A DNA stretch of 64,000 bases, taken from NCBI GenBank assembly GCA_021769725.1, contig JAETSI010000007.1, forward strand, positions 1 through 64,000, written 5' to 3'. Each line of letters opens with the position of its first letter. Positions within the stretch are counted from its first letter, which is position 1. The position numbers were made by a program, and so were the translations under genes. Positions 1 to 9,284 of the stretch are shown piece by piece. Under the pieces are notes generated by a model. That model saw nothing but the letters and a program-made list of their open reading frames with translations, was not told where the DNA came from and searched no databases. The DNA is from Oscillospiraceae bacterium (GTDB lineage Bacteria > Bacillota > Clostridia > Oscillospirales > Ruminococcaceae).

Positions 1-114
1 CGCTTACTGCGTCAAAAATCCTTGTCATACGTCAGTATGTCTGCGAATTTTTTCCTTGTAGCCGACAAAATTATGCTCGAAAATCCGCACATAAAAAGAT
101 ACTGAACAGGCTCT
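1..114 (-). repeat. Family A structured repeat, copy cut by window edge
   Basis: Read on the minus strand this begins with AGAGCCTGTTCAGTATCTTT and follows, base for base over most of its length, the elements at 27354-27513 and 48537-48723. Shared internal blocks include ACAAGGAAAAAA, CGCAGACATACTGACG and AAGGATTTTTGACG. The inner CATACTGACGTATG hairpin is present. The second terminal repeat would lie left of the window. It sits downstream of the metK gene pair. Confidence 0.8.
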
Positions 115-117
115 AAA

Positions 118-158
118 AACAAAGCTGACAGTTTCTTTCTGCCAGCTTTGTTGTCACT
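118..158 (-). terminator. Probable terminator of the metK gene pair
   Basis: AACAAAGCTG (118-127) is complementary to CAGCTTTGTT (143-152), giving a 10-bp stem with a 15-nt loop. On the minus strand the stem is followed by TTTTTAGAG, a short U-run that runs straight into the family A element. It lies 35 bases past the stop of the small gene ending at 194. Confidence 0.65.
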
Positions 159-193
159 CATTACGCTAATGTTCGGAACTGAAGATAATCCCG

Positions 194-607
194 TTACGAT
201 TTTTTACTTGTTGTTCTTGTTATGGTAAACTCAGTATGCTGAGTAATATCCTTGTCTGGATTCTTTTCGTCCGGCTTTACAACGTTCATAGAAAGCCTTA
301 CATCACTGAAACTATCCATTACCTGTGCAAGTCTGTAAACTGTTTCACGGAGTATCTCTGTCTGATGTGACATATATATCTTTCCTACAGATGTTTCCGG
401 ATTACTCTCAAACAGCGCAAAAAGCAAACTTAGTACGTGTTCGCAGCAAGTCGGCGGCTCGGCAGGAGAATTCAGCTTGAATTTAAGATTTATCGTACCG
501 TCCGGCGCAATAAATTCTGCAAGTACGGAATTCTCCGCATATCGGCTGAATATTTCTATAAGAACCGCATTGGTCATATGGATCTCCGCATAATTTTTCG
601 TTTCCAT
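194..607 (-). CDS. Uncharacterised small protein downstream of metK
   Basis: A 137-residue soluble protein with no signal peptide, membrane segment or motif that I recognise; it has a Cys-Cys pair near residues 54-55 and a basic Thr/Ser/Lys C-terminus. The start at 607 is preferred because GAGGTG lies 7 nt upstream; an in-frame ATG at 625 overlaps the metK stop and lacks such a site. It follows metK by about 10 bases, so it is very likely translated from the same SAM-I controlled transcript. Function unknown; the context only suggests co-regulation with S-adenosylmethionine synthesis. Confidence 0.75.
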   Translation of the reverse strand: METKNYAEIHMTNAVLIEIFSRYAENSVLAEFIAPDGTINLKFKLNSPAEPPTCCEHVLSLLFALFESNPETSVGKIYMSHQTEILRETVYRLAQVMDSFSDVRLSMNVVKPDEKNPDKDITQHTEFTITRTTSKKS

Positions 608-617
608 CACATACACC

Positions 618-1802
618 TCATGCAAGAGCTGACTTTATCATCTCTGCCTTGTCTGTTTTTTCCCATGCTGCGCCCAGATCTTCTCTGCCCATGTGACCGT
701 AGGATGCAAGTTTTCTATACTGTGGCTTTCTCAGGTCGAGCATTTCAATAATAGCCGAAGGACGAAGATCGAACACCTTTGTAACTGCCTCGGACATCTT
801 GTCCTCATCGACCCTGCCCGTTCCGAACGTATCTACAAGAACTGAAATAGGCTCTGCTACGCCTATCGCATAGGAAAGCTGTACCTCACACTTGTCTGCC
901 AGTCCGGCTGCAACGATGTTTTTTGCAATATATCTTGCAGCATATGCAGCACTTCTGTCAACCTTTGTCGGATCCTTGCCGCTGAATGCTCCGCCGCCGT
1001 GACGTGAATATCCGCCGTATGTATCAACGATGATCTTTCTGCCGGTGAGACCGCTGTCTCCCTGCGGACCGCCGACTACAAATCTTCCTGTAGGATTAAT
1101 GAAAATCTTTGTATTTTCGTCGAACAGTTCCTTCGGAATAACGGGACGGATAACGAATTCCTCAATATCGCTGCGAAGCTGATTCATATTTATATCTGCT
1201 GAATGCTGCGATGAAACGACAACAGCATCAATTCTTACAGGCTTGCCGTCATCATATTCAACAGTTACCTGAGTTTTTCCGTCAGGACGAAGATAGCGCA
1301 GCGTACCGTCTTTTCTGACCTCAGTAAGCCTGAGGGCAAGCTTATGTGCAAGTGAAATCGGAAGCGGCATAAGTTCCGGTGTTTCATTGCAGGCATATCC
1401 GAACATAATTCCCTGATCGCCTGCGCCATTTGAAAGACCATCGCTTTCGTTGTTTTTCTCCCTATATTCAAACGCCTCGTTTACGCCCATTGCTATATCT
1501 GACGACTGTTCATCAATAGAAGTAAGAACGGAACAGGTATGAGCGTCAAAACCGTACTTTGCTCTGTCATATCCGATTTCTGAAACGACCTGTCGTGCTA
1601 TCTTGGGAATATCTATATCAGCCGTTGTAGTAATTTCGCCCATACAGAGTATCATGCCGGTCGTAACTGCTGTTTCGCAGGCAACACGTCCGAACTTGTC
1701 CTGTTCAAGAATTGCATCAAGGACGGCGTCTGATATTTGGTCGCATATTTTATCCGGATGTCCTTCGGTAACTGACTCCGAAGTAAAAAAACGTTTGCTC
1801 AT
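618..1802 (-). CDS. metK: S-adenosylmethionine synthetase
   Basis: Makes S-adenosylmethionine from methionine and ATP in the cytoplasm, releasing phosphate and pyrophosphate. The 394-residue length is normal for the family. The N-terminal GHPDK motif is at residues 14-18, signature 1 [12 protein letters not shown] at 126-137, and signature 2 [15 protein letters not shown] near residue 270. The start ATG at 1802 has a strong AGGAGG site. The leader carries a SAM-I riboswitch ending in an intrinsic terminator, so high SAM should stop transcription before the gene. A small unknown gene follows directly. Confidence 0.98.
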   Translation of the reverse strand: MSKRFFTSESVTEGHPDKICDQISDAVLDAILEQDKFGRVACETAVTTGMILCMGEITTTADIDIPKIARQVVSEIGYDRAKYGFDAHTCSVLTSIDEQSSDIAMGVNEAFEYREKNNESDGLSNGAGDQGIMFGYACNETPELMPLPISLAHKLALRLTEVRKDGTLRYLRPDGKTQVTVEYDDGKPVRIDAVVVSSQHSADINMNQLRSDIEEFVIRPVIPKELFDENTKIFINPTGRFVVGGPQGDSGLTGRKIIVDTYGGYSRHGGGAFSGKDPTKVDRSAAYAARYIAKNIVAAGLADKCEVQLSYAIGVAEPISVLVDTFGTGRVDEDKMSEAVTKVFDLRPSAIIEMLDLRKPQYRKLASYGHMGREDLGAAWEKTDKAEMIKSALA

Positions 1803-1819
1803 TAAAAAAACCTCCTGAA

Positions 1820-1966
1820 AATATAAAAACGCTCCGACCGGAGCGTTTCATTTTAATAGAAATCCTCATCTTCCGGGTAAACCGCAGGATTTAGCACCTT
1901 GTCTGATATACAGTCAGGTTGCCGGGCTTCACAGGACCTGTTTCCTCCGCCGCTCTTGATAAGGTT
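1820..1966 (-). promoter_or_regulatory. SAM-I (S-box) riboswitch with intrinsic terminator
   Basis: On the minus strand the leader contains CTTATCAAGAGCGGCGGAGG, then CCTGTGAAGCCCGGCAACCT and a later GGTGCTAAATCCTGC, which are the conserved blocks of the S-box aptamer. It ends with the hairpin AACGCTCC-GGTC-GGAGCGTT (1847-1828) followed by TTTATAT, just before the metK ribosome binding site. This is the known OFF-with-SAM architecture. The aptamer is at about 1862-1966, the terminator at 1822-1847. Confidence 0.96.
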
Positions 1967-1974
1967 ATATTTAT

Positions 1975-2003
1975 ATTATATATCACTTGCAGAATTTTGT
2001 CAA
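1975..2003 (-). promoter_or_regulatory. Sigma-A promoter of metK
   Basis: On the minus strand TTGACA (2003-1998), a 17-bp spacer and TATAAT (1980-1975), both perfect consensus. The start point would fall just upstream of the SAM-I aptamer. Confidence 0.88.
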
Positions 2004-2030
2004 TAGCTACAGAAAAATATCTTTAAAATT

Positions 2031-3263
2031 TCAAATAAGTCCAAGAAGAATTTTTCTCAGGTATACAAGATCAAAAGCGTCTGTAGTGCCGTCGTTGTCA
2101 ACATCGCAGGAATATACCGGCCTATGAACCACAAGAATCGTCTTTGTACAATATACAAGATCAGCCGTATTCACCTTTCCGTCATGGTTTACATCACCAA
2201 CAATAGCTGTTTCCGGAACATAAGCGCTTTCTGCAAGTTCAGGGTATGTAAATGCAGTAAACCCCAGTTCTTCGGAGGGGGTATGAGCTGTCAGAAACGT
2301 ATCTGCTCCTTTCAGAAAATATTGGTACTTAACTTCTTTACCGCCGTCGCCGTCAAGATCATCCCATGTCAGATCAACGGCATACCATTTTCCGTCTTCC
2401 ATCTGGACATAATTCCACATATGGGCTTCATTACTCTGATCGCTGAAATTACCGACAACAAGCACACAAGGAATATCAAGACTGTCACAGATAAGTTTAA
2501 ATCCCTCAGCATATGCCTCACAGACAGCCCCCGGTTCGACAAGAGCTCCAACCGCAGAACTTGCGAAAGGCGAACCAATATCATAATACGTATAAGAACA
2601 GATATAGTCATGAATACTTTTAAGCTGTTCATAGCGTGTATTTCCCTCAACAGGGAAATCTGCCACTGTATCGGCAAGTTTTTGTTTATACTCCATTACG
2701 CCGTCCAAAGAACCATAATTTTTATAATATGCAGGTGTAAAAGTTATCTCGTTTGCCTCAATGGTATAGTTTCTCTGCATGATATTGCGGATAACACTGT
2801 AATCGCTTATATTAACACCCATCTGCTCAATATCTATCCAGAAAAGCTCCGGAATATCAAAAAGAGCGCAGTCAATCCCCGGACGGCAGTTTGAAAACAG
2901 AGTATTCCTGTAGATATTAATATCTTCATCCGTCATTGAGGAATTATCAAGAGTAGAGACAGTAAACTTTATAGGATTCGGCAGCTTAACCGTTACGGTT
3001 TCAACAGAGGGATTAATCAGCTTCATCATTTCCATGTAGACCTGAACGTTGTTTTCGTCAAGAAATGTGCCGTAGTTGTATGAATTTTCCGAGTAATTCG
3101 CATAAAAATCAGTTTTGTCAAAATACACGGTCTCAAACCCGGAACTGCTGTCATATAACTGTCCTCCGGCATAATATGAATTATCCTCAGCATGGCACAT
3201 GGGTGTAATAACTGTCATCCCTGCTATAACGGCAGAAACAACAACTGATGAAAACTTTTTCAT
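2031..3263 (-). CDS. Secreted transglutaminase-like protein with C-terminal dockerin
   Basis: A 410-residue exported protein. Residues 1-25 form a signal peptide. A transglutaminase-like core carries a plausible Cys-His-Asp triad: Cys248 in GAVCEAYAEG, His281 in EAHMWNYV and Asp297 in VDLTWDD. Residues 356-410 are a type I dockerin with two calcium-binding repeats, starting GDVNHDGKVNTADLV and DVDNDGTTDAFDLV. Dockerins plug enzymes into cohesins of a cellulosome scaffold, so the protein probably acts on the cell surface complex. The transglutaminase-like fold may be a peptidase or a cross-linking enzyme; the substrate is unknown. It has its own promoter and a GGAGG site before the start. Confidence 0.9.
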   Translation of the reverse strand: MKKFSSVVVSAVIAGMTVITPMCHAEDNSYYAGGQLYDSSSGFETVYFDKTDFYANYSENSYNYGTFLDENNVQVYMEMMKLINPSVETVTVKLPNPIKFTVSTLDNSSMTDEDINIYRNTLFSNCRPGIDCALFDIPELFWIDIEQMGVNISDYSVIRNIMQRNYTIEANEITFTPAYYKNYGSLDGVMEYKQKLADTVADFPVEGNTRYEQLKSIHDYICSYTYYDIGSPFASSAVGALVEPGAVCEAYAEGFKLICDSLDIPCVLVVGNFSDQSNEAHMWNYVQMEDGKWYAVDLTWDDLDGDGGKEVKYQYFLKGADTFLTAHTPSEELGFTAFTYPELAESAYVPETAIVGDVNHDGKVNTADLVYCTKTILVVHRPVYSCDVDNDGTTDAFDLVYLRKILLGLI

Positions 3264-3314
3264 AAAATAACCTCCTTTTTTCCAATTCCCACAAAGTCTT
3301 CTCTATATGACTAT

Positions 3315-3343
3315 ATTATATATATAAAACTCATAATTGTCAA
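3315..3343 (-). promoter_or_regulatory. Sigma-A promoter of the dockerin protein gene
   Basis: On the minus strand TTGACA (3343-3338), 17 bp, TATAAT (3320-3315); perfect hexamers. The start of translation is about 50 bases downstream. Confidence 0.88.
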
Positions 3344-3470
3344 TGCCTTTTATTACATTTTTATAAAAATATATTCTTTTTTATATTGGTCAGAAAACAA
3401 CAGGACTATTTTTATGCAGAAAATAACAAAAAAATGCGATTTAAAGCCATAATATTTGTTATATTGTCAC

Positions 3471-3499
3471 TTGAAAAAAAAGTACTTATATGGTATACT
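3471..3499 (+). promoter_or_regulatory. Sigma-A promoter of the aminotransferase gene
   Basis: TTGAAA (3471-3476), 17-bp spacer, TATACT (3494-3499). The rest of the divergent gap 3344-3470 is AT-rich and shows no other structure. Confidence 0.8.
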
Positions 3500-3556
3500 T
3501 TAAGTTGGTACAAATCACAGATTTGATAATTCGATTTGAAAGGTGATGTTCCGGAA

Positions 3557-4837
3557 ATGGATTTATCTCAGATGAACAAAGAGCAGCTTCTCTGCTTCAA
3601 AAATGAAACTCAGGCTCTCTACGATGATTTCAAGGCACAGAAACTATGCCTGAACATGGCAAGAGGAAACCCTTGTAAAGAACAGCTTGAACTCAGCGTT
3701 GATATGCTTAGTTTGTTCAATGACGGCAACTTCGTCAGTGAAAACGGCATTGATGTAAGAAATTACGGTATGCTTGACGGTATTCCCGAGGCTAAGGAGC
3801 TCTTCTCAGATATGATAGGCGTTGACGACGACGAGGTCATTATTTTCGGAAATTCCAGCCTTAACGCTATGTTCTGGGCTGTTCAGACCGCTTACAATAA
3901 AGGTATCCTCGGCTGCACTCCTTGGGCTCAGTATGAAAAAATTAAATTTCTCTGCCCTGTTCCAGGCTATGACAGACATTTTAAGGTAACTGAATTTTTC
4001 GGAATCGAAATGATAAATATTCCTATGACAAAAAACGGTCCGGATATGGACATAATCGAAAAACTTGTTGCTGAAGACGATTCCATCAAGGGAATCTGGT
4101 GCGTTCCTCAATACTCAAATCCTGACGGAATTTCCTACAGCGACGAGACGGTAAGACGCTTTGCAAATCTTCATCCTGCCGCAAAGGACTTCAGAATCTT
4201 CTGGGACAACGCTTACTGCATTCATCATCTCACCGATAATCCTGTCATGATACTCAATATCCTGGACGAGGCAAAAAAAGCAGGAAATGAAGATATTGTC
4301 TATATTTTCGGCTCTACATCCAAAATCACTTTCCCGGGTGCAGGCGTTGCCGTAATGGGTGCAAGCAAAAGAAATGTTGAGGAGCTTAAAAAATATCTCG
4401 GTATCAGCATCATCAGCTACGATAAAATGAATCAGCTCCGCCATGTGAAATTCTTCGGAAGCTTTAAGAATATGTGCGAGCATATGAAAAAACACAAGGC
4501 AATAATCGCTCCGAAGTTCAAGCTTGTATGCAGAATTCTTGAACAGCATATCGCTCCACTTGGAATCGGTTCGTGGACTAATCCCGAGGGTGGATATTTT
4601 ATATCTTTCAACTCTATGAAAGGATGCGCTAAGCGTATCGTAAAACTTTGCAGCGAGGCTGGAGTTACTCTTACCGGCGCAGGAGCTACTTTCCCATACG
4701 GTATTGATCCCGATGACAGAAACATCAGACTGGCGCCTACATATCCTCCCATGGAGGATCTCGAAAAGGCAATGGAACTTTTTGTGATCTGTGTCAAGCT
4801 TGCAAGCGCTGAAAAACTTCTTTCTGAAATGAAATAA
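3557..4837 (+). CDS. Aspartate aminotransferase-like PLP enzyme
   Basis: A fold-type I pyridoxal-phosphate aminotransferase of about 426 residues, resembling the Pfam Asp_aminotransf (PF12897) group rather than classical AspC. Visible landmarks are NMARGNP near the N-terminus, the NYGMLDGIPEAKELF segment, FWDNAYCIHH carrying the cofactor-contacting Asp and Tyr, and GSTSKITFPGAG carrying the Schiff-base lysine. ATG at 3557 is chosen because AAAGGTGA lies 10 bases upstream; a TTG at 3536 is the alternative. Monocistronic: own promoter, and a terminator hairpin right after the stop. It probably transfers amino groups between aspartate or a related acid and 2-oxoglutarate. Confidence 0.88.
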   Translation: MDLSQMNKEQLLCFKNETQALYDDFKAQKLCLNMARGNPCKEQLELSVDMLSLFNDGNFVSENGIDVRNYGMLDGIPEAKELFSDMIGVDDDEVIIFGNSSLNAMFWAVQTAYNKGILGCTPWAQYEKIKFLCPVPGYDRHFKVTEFFGIEMINIPMTKNGPDMDIIEKLVAEDDSIKGIWCVPQYSNPDGISYSDETVRRFANLHPAAKDFRIFWDNAYCIHHLTDNPVMILNILDEAKKAGNEDIVYIFGSTSKITFPGAGVAVMGASKRNVEELKKYLGISIISYDKMNQLRHVKFFGSFKNMCEHMKKHKAIIAPKFKLVCRILEQHIAPLGIGSWTNPEGGYFISFNSMKGCAKRIVKLCSEAGVTLTGAGATFPYGIDPDDRNIRLAPTYPPMEDLEKAMELFVICVKLASAEKLLSEMK

Positions 4838-4841
4838 AATC

Positions 4842-4875
4842 AAGAGCCTGTCCGCATAGGATAGGCTCTTATATT
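4842..4875. terminator. Bidirectional terminator between aminotransferase and trpA
   Basis: AAGAGCCTGTCC (4842-4853) pairs with GGATAGGCTCTT (4859-4870) around a GCATA loop. T-rich tracts follow on both strands (ATATTTTA on plus, GATTTTATTT on minus), so it can end both convergent transcripts. The stem bases match the terminal repeats of the family A elements. Confidence 0.85.
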
Positions 4876-5652
4876 TTACGCTTCCATAACCGCTTGTTTC
4901 ATTGACTTTACATACTCCCCCACATACGGAGCTGCATTTTTTCCGTGCTTTTCCAATAGCCTGATAATTGCCGATCCTACTATTGTACCGTCGGAAACCG
5001 CTGCCATCGCTTTTGCTTGTTCCGGCGTTGAAATTCCGAAACCAATCGCACACGGAACGTCAGTATTTTCATGAATGATCTTTGTAATACTGCCAAGATC
5101 TGTATTTATCTCACTTCTCACGCCCGTAACCCCCAGACTTGAAACAAGATAAATAAATCCCTCAGCCTCCCTTGCAATCATAGCAATTCTCTTGTCGGAT
5201 GTCGGAGCAATAAGGGAGATAAGATCAATACCGTACTTCTTTGCAGCATCTGCAAATTCGCCTTTTTCCTCAAATGGCAGATCAGGAATAACGATACCAT
5301 CCATTTCAGTCTCACGGCATTTAATCATAAAACGCTCTGCACCATAGGAATAAACTACGTTTGCATATGTCATGAATACCATGGGTATCTTAACATCTTT
5401 GCGAAGTTCTTTTACAAAATCAAAAATCTTGTCAGTGGTAACTCCTCCTGCAAGCGCCCGGATGTTAGCTCCCTGAATCACAGGTCCCTCTGCGGTGGGA
5501 TCTGAAAAAGGTATGCCCAACTCAATCAGGTCAGCGCCGTTTTCAGCAGCAGCACGGACTACTTTTGCAGTAGTTTCCAGGTCGGGATCTCCACAGGTTA
5601 TAAACGGTATAAACGCCTTTCCGTCTGCAAATGCGGTTTTTATTTTACTCAT
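4876..5652 (-). CDS. trpA: Tryptophan synthase alpha subunit
   Basis: Cleaves indole-3-glycerol phosphate to indole and glyceraldehyde 3-phosphate and channels indole to TrpB. About 258 residues, normal length. The TIM-barrel motifs [21 protein letters not shown] (shortened here to ELGIPFSDP with catalytic Glu) and GTIVGSAII near the C-terminus are present. The start MSKIKTAF at 5652 overlaps the trpB stop in ATGAGTAA, which indicates translational coupling; longer in-frame starts inside trpB are less likely. Last gene of the trp operon, followed by a terminator. Confidence 0.97.
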   Translation of the reverse strand: MSKIKTAFADGKAFIPFITCGDPDLETTAKVVRAAAENGADLIELGIPFSDPTAEGPVIQGANIRALAGGVTTDKIFDFVKELRKDVKIPMVFMTYANVVYSYGAERFMIKCRETEMDGIVIPDLPFEEKGEFADAAKKYGIDLISLIAPTSDKRIAMIAREAEGFIYLVSSLGVTGVRSEINTDLGSITKIIHENTDVPCAIGFGISTPEQAKAMAAVSDGTIVGSAIIRLLEKHGKNAAPYVGEYVKSMKQAVMEA

Positions 5653-6832
5653 ATATATCTTCTCCTCTGTATCTGGCAATTGCGGCACAATCCTTATCGC
5701 CCCTGCCTGAAATTGTAATGATTATTATTTTGTCCTTATTCATTGTCGGAGCAAGCTTCATTGCGTATGCAACTGCATGAGCCGACTCGATAGCCGGGAT
5801 TATCCCCTCGACCCTTGACAGATACTCAAAAGCATTTACAGCTTCTTCATCGGTGACAGGAACATATTCCGCACGTCCGATATCATGAAGATTTGCATGC
5901 TCAGGACCTACGCCAGGGTAGTCAAGACCTGCTGAAATCGAATATACAGGAGCTATCTGACCATATTCATCCTGGCAGAAATACGACTTCATACCGTGGA
6001 AAATACCGATTCTTCCAGTGTTTACCGTTGCAGCCGTCTCAAAAGTATCAATTCCCCTGCCTGCCGCTTCACATCCGATAAGCTTTACACCTGCATCCGG
6101 GATGTAATGATAAAAACTGCCTATCGAATTGGAACCGCCTCCTACACAGGCAATAACTGCATCCGGGAGACGTCCCTCCTTTTCGAGGATCTGTGCCCTT
6201 GATTCTCTGGAAATAACAGCCTGAAAATCACGTACAATGGTCGGAAACGGATGAGGTCCCATAACCGAACCGAGACAATAATGAGTATCGTCTATCCTTG
6301 ACGACCATTCTCTCATGGCTTCTGAAACAGCATCCTTGAGCGTTGCCGTTCCGGTAACAACAGGAACGACCTCAGCTCCTAAAAGACGCATTCTGTAAAC
6401 GTTCAGCGCCTGTCGGATCGTATCTTCCTTGCCCATAAAAACAACACACTCCATATTCAGCAGAGCGGCAGCCGTTGCTGTTGCAACGCCATGCTGTCCG
6501 GCTCCTGTTTCGGCAATAAGACGTGTTTTACCCATTTTCTTAGCCAGGAGCGCCTGACCCAGAACGTTGTTTATCTTATGCGAACCGGTATGATTAAGAT
6601 CCTCACGCTTCAGATAGATTTTTGCACCGCCAAGATCTTTCGTCATTTTCTCGGCGAAATACAGCAGCGACGGTCTTCCGGCGTACTCATTCAGAAGCTG
6701 TGTAAGCTCCCTGTTGAATTCCGGATCATTTTTATAATAATCATAAGCTTCTTCCAGTTCGTTAATAGCATTCATCAGCGTTTCGGGGATATACTGTCCC
6801 CCGTGAATGCCGAATCTTCCTTTAGATTCCAT
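5645..6832 (-). CDS. trpB: Tryptophan synthase beta subunit
   Basis: PLP enzyme joining indole and serine to tryptophan. 395 residues as expected for the standard TrpB1 class. The cofactor lysine is in [15 protein letters not shown], the glycine-rich phosphate loop is [10 protein letters not shown], and [15 protein letters not shown] is the catalytic-loop segment with the conserved Glu. It lies 14 bases downstream of trpF and overlaps trpA by 8 bases. Confidence 0.98.
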   Translation of the reverse strand: MESKGRFGIHGGQYIPETLMNAINELEEAYDYYKNDPEFNRELTQLLNEYAGRPSLLYFAEKMTKDLGGAKIYLKREDLNHTGSHKINNVLGQALLAKKMGKTRLIAETGAGQHGVATATAAALLNMECVVFMGKEDTIRQALNVYRMRLLGAEVVPVVTGTATLKDAVSEAMREWSSRIDDTHYCLGSVMGPHPFPTIVRDFQAVISRESRAQILEKEGRLPDAVIACVGGGSNSIGSFYHYIPDAGVKLIGCEAAGRGIDTFETAATVNTGRIGIFHGMKSYFCQDEYGQIAPVYSISAGLDYPGVGPEHANLHDIGRAEYVPVTDEEAVNAFEYLSRVEGIIPAIESAHAVAYAMKLAPTMNKDKIIIITISGRGDKDCAAIARYRGEDIYE

Positions 6833-6846
6833 GTGTATCTTTCCTT

Positions 6847-7440
6847 TCAGTAAATTGAATCCATAAATTCTTTCATTTTTTCAAAGTCCTTAAAGCCGTC
6901 TGTTTCAATGCCGGAGCTGACATCAAGAGCATACGGCGCAAGTAATCTTACAGCATCGCCGGCACTCTCACAGTCAAGACCTCCGGCAAGAAAATAGGGG
7001 CGCTTAATATTTTTCAGCAGTGTATGATCGAACAGTTTTCCGCTGCCCATTCCCGAATCAAGCAGGATATGATCTGCCGGAGAATTTTCGGCACGTTTGC
7101 AGTCCTCTTCGCTTTCAACTATAAAAGCCTTTATGACAATAATATTCTCTTTCTGGAGAGCTTTGATGCACTCCTCGTTTTCATTTCCGTGGAGCTGTAC
7201 TATCTTTATCGTACCGCTTTTTATAAGTTTGATAACATTGTCTATTGGCTCGTCAACGAATACTCCGACAGGAATTATCCTTTTATCAAGAAGCTGCGTA
7301 AACCTTGCAGCCTGTTCAGGTGAAATAAAACGCTTGCTTTTCTTAGCAAACACATAACCAATGTAATCAGGAAGCAGCCTGTTTACATACTCAATGTCAG
7401 TTTCCCGACGAAGTCCGCACATTTTTACCTTGGTATTCAC
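6847..7440 (-). CDS. trpF: Phosphoribosylanthranilate isomerase
   Basis: Amadori rearrangement of N-(5-phosphoribosyl)anthranilate to CdRP. 197 residues, typical. It begins with [12 protein letters not shown], carrying the catalytic Cys of the KICG motif (here KMCG), and has VQLHGNE in the barrel core plus FLAGGL and LDVSSGIE near the end with the phosphate site and catalytic Asp. Start overlaps the trpC stop by 4 bases (ATGA-type coupling). Confidence 0.97.
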   Translation of the reverse strand: MNTKVKMCGLRRETDIEYVNRLLPDYIGYVFAKKSKRFISPEQAARFTQLLDKRIIPVGVFVDEPIDNVIKLIKSGTIKIVQLHGNENEECIKALQKENIIVIKAFIVESEEDCKRAENSPADHILLDSGMGSGKLFDHTLLKNIKRPYFLAGGLDCESAGDAVRLLAPYALDVSSGIETDGFKDFEKMKEFMDSIY

Positions 7441-8237
7441 TTATTATCCCCTCTCAGCTCGGCAAGCTTTGCAGATTTATCAACCGCACGCATCAGCGTT
7501 TCGCCGATAAGCACTGCGTCCGCTCCTGCCTCCCGGAGAAGCTGAATATCTGCGGCGTCCTTTACGCCGCTTTCTGAAACAAAAAGCGTTCCCTCCGGAA
7601 TAAGCTCTCTCATGCGGCGGCTGTTGCTGGTATCGACGGAGAAATCATTGAGATTACGGTTATTTACACCTATAATGCGTGCCCCGACGTTTACAGCCTT
7701 TTTAATTTCACTTTCGTCGTGAGCCTCCACAAGAGCAGACATTCCGAGTTTATCACAGATACCGATATATTTTTTTATCTGCTGTTCCGACAGAATCGAA
7801 CATATCAGCAGAATCGCCTTTGCACCTAAAAGCTTGGCTTCATAAATCATATATTCGTCTACGGTAAAATCTTTCCTAATGCATGGAATCGAAACTGCAT
7901 CAGCTATTTCTTTAAGATATTCGTCGCTGCCGAGAAACCATTTTGGCTCAGTAAGAACAGAAATGCAGGCTGCTCCCGCTTGTTCGTAATCCTTTGCTAT
8001 CTGAAGATACGGAAAATCCTCGGAAATGATTCCCTTTGACGGGGAAGCCTTTTTGCATTCGCAAATAAACGCAATATCATTTCCATTAAAATTATTAAGT
8101 TCAATAGCCGTTTCAAACTCGAATTTACCAGTCGGAAGTGACATGGCGAGACTTTTAACTTCATCAATGGAACATTTTTCCTTTGCCGCACAGACACGCT
8201 TAAAAGCATATCCTGCAAGTTTATCAAGAATTGTCAT
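7437..8237 (-). CDS. trpC: Indole-3-glycerol phosphate synthase
   Basis: Closes the indole ring from CdRP with loss of CO2 and water. 266 residues. The ECKKASPSKGII motif with the catalytic lysine, the SVLTEPKWFLGS loop, RKDFTVDEYMIYEA with the second lysine, GVNNRNL and SESGV are all present in family order. It sits 9 bases behind trpD and overlaps trpF. Confidence 0.98.
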   Translation of the reverse strand: MTILDKLAGYAFKRVCAAKEKCSIDEVKSLAMSLPTGKFEFETAIELNNFNGNDIAFICECKKASPSKGIISEDFPYLQIAKDYEQAGAACISVLTEPKWFLGSDEYLKEIADAVSIPCIRKDFTVDEYMIYEAKLLGAKAILLICSILSEQQIKKYIGICDKLGMSALVEAHDESEIKKAVNVGARIIGVNNRNLNDFSVDTSNSRRMRELIPEGTLFVSESGVKDAADIQLLREAGADAVLIGETLMRAVDKSAKLAELRGDNK

Positions 8238-8246
8238 ATTTTCACC

Positions 8247-9266
8247 TCAGCCGTTTGAAACATCAACGAAAGCTTCAAGAGCTTTAAGCGCTTTTCCGCT
8301 GTCAATAAGATTTCCTGCAAGAACAATTCCCTCTTCTATTGAATCTGCCTTTCCACCAATATAAATTGCGGCTCCGGCGTTGAAGAGCACGGCATTACGC
8401 TTGTGATCTCTTATCTCTCCGCTGAGGATTCCACGTGTAATAGCCGCATTTTCAGCAGGTAAACCGCCAAGAAGATCTTCCTTTGTACAGCGCTTAAAGC
8501 CGAACTGCTCAGGAGTGATGACATAATTCTTCATCCATCCGTCCTTATACTCGCAAACCGCTGTAGGTGCACAAAGAGAAATTTCATCAAGCTTTTCAGT
8601 GCCGTAAACTACCATTCCTCTTTCAGAGCCAAGTTTCATGAGAACCTCAGCGACCGGTTCTGCCAAAGATCCGTCATAAACTCCGAGAAGATGATATTTC
8701 GGACTTGCAGGATTCGTGAGAGGCCCAAGGATGTTGAAAACCGTTCTGATACCAAGTTCCTTGCGGATAGGTCCCACATATTTCATGGACGTATGGTATT
8801 TCTGGGCAAAGAAAAAGCAAAATCCTGCTTTTTCAAGAAGCTCATGACATTTTTCAGGTTCAAGATTTATATTTCCGCCCAGCGCCTCCAGACAGTCCGC
8901 CGTTCCGCAGTCTGACGATGCTGCACGGTTTCCATGCTTTGCAACGAGAATTCCTGATGCTGCGATAACAAATGCTGAGGTGGTAGAAATATTAAAGCTG
9001 TGAGCGTTATCACCGCCTGTTCCGACAATTTCAAGAAGATCAAGATCATTTTCAAACTTTGTGGCATGATCTCTCATAGCGGCGGCACATCCGGTTATCT
9101 CGTCGATAGTCTCAGATTTGGTGCTCTTTGTGGACAAAGCGGAAAGAAACGCTGCGTTCTGTGTTGCGGTGGTCTCTCCGGACATTATTTCGGAAATTAC
9201 CTGGTACGCCTCGTCATATGTCAGATCCTGCTTATCAACTATTTTGACTATTGCTTCCTTAATCAT
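8247..9266 (-). CDS. trpD: Anthranilate phosphoribosyltransferase
   Basis: Couples anthranilate to PRPP. 339 residues, normal. The PRPP-binding [14 protein letters not shown] motif lies near residue 83-96 and [21 protein letters not shown] follows with the conserved KHGNR; the later metal site is [10 protein letters not shown] and LDEIS. A stand-alone TrpD, not fused to TrpG. It follows trpG by 18 bases with its own GGAGG-type site. Confidence 0.98.
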   Translation of the reverse strand: MIKEAIVKIVDKQDLTYDEAYQVISEIMSGETTATQNAAFLSALSTKSTKSETIDEITGCAAAMRDHATKFENDLDLLEIVGTGGDNAHSFNISTTSAFVIAASGILVAKHGNRAASSDCGTADCLEALGGNINLEPEKCHELLEKAGFCFFFAQKYHTSMKYVGPIRKELGIRTVFNILGPLTNPASPKYHLLGVYDGSLAEPVAEVLMKLGSERGMVVYGTEKLDEISLCAPTAVCEYKDGWMKNYVITPEQFGFKRCTKEDLLGGLPAENAAITRGILSGEIRDHKRNAVLFNAGAAIYIGGKADSIEEGIVLAGNLIDSGKALKALEAFVDVSNG

Positions 9267-9284
9267 AAATCAAAACCTCCTGCA

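Noticed and set aside
2124-2894. 256-residue plus-strand frame
   Set aside because: It is opposite the dockerin protein gene and has no recognisable features.
4115-5053. 312-residue frame on the minus strand across the aminotransferase gene and trpA 3' end
   Set aside because: It spans a terminator and lies opposite a clear aminotransferase; no family resemblance.
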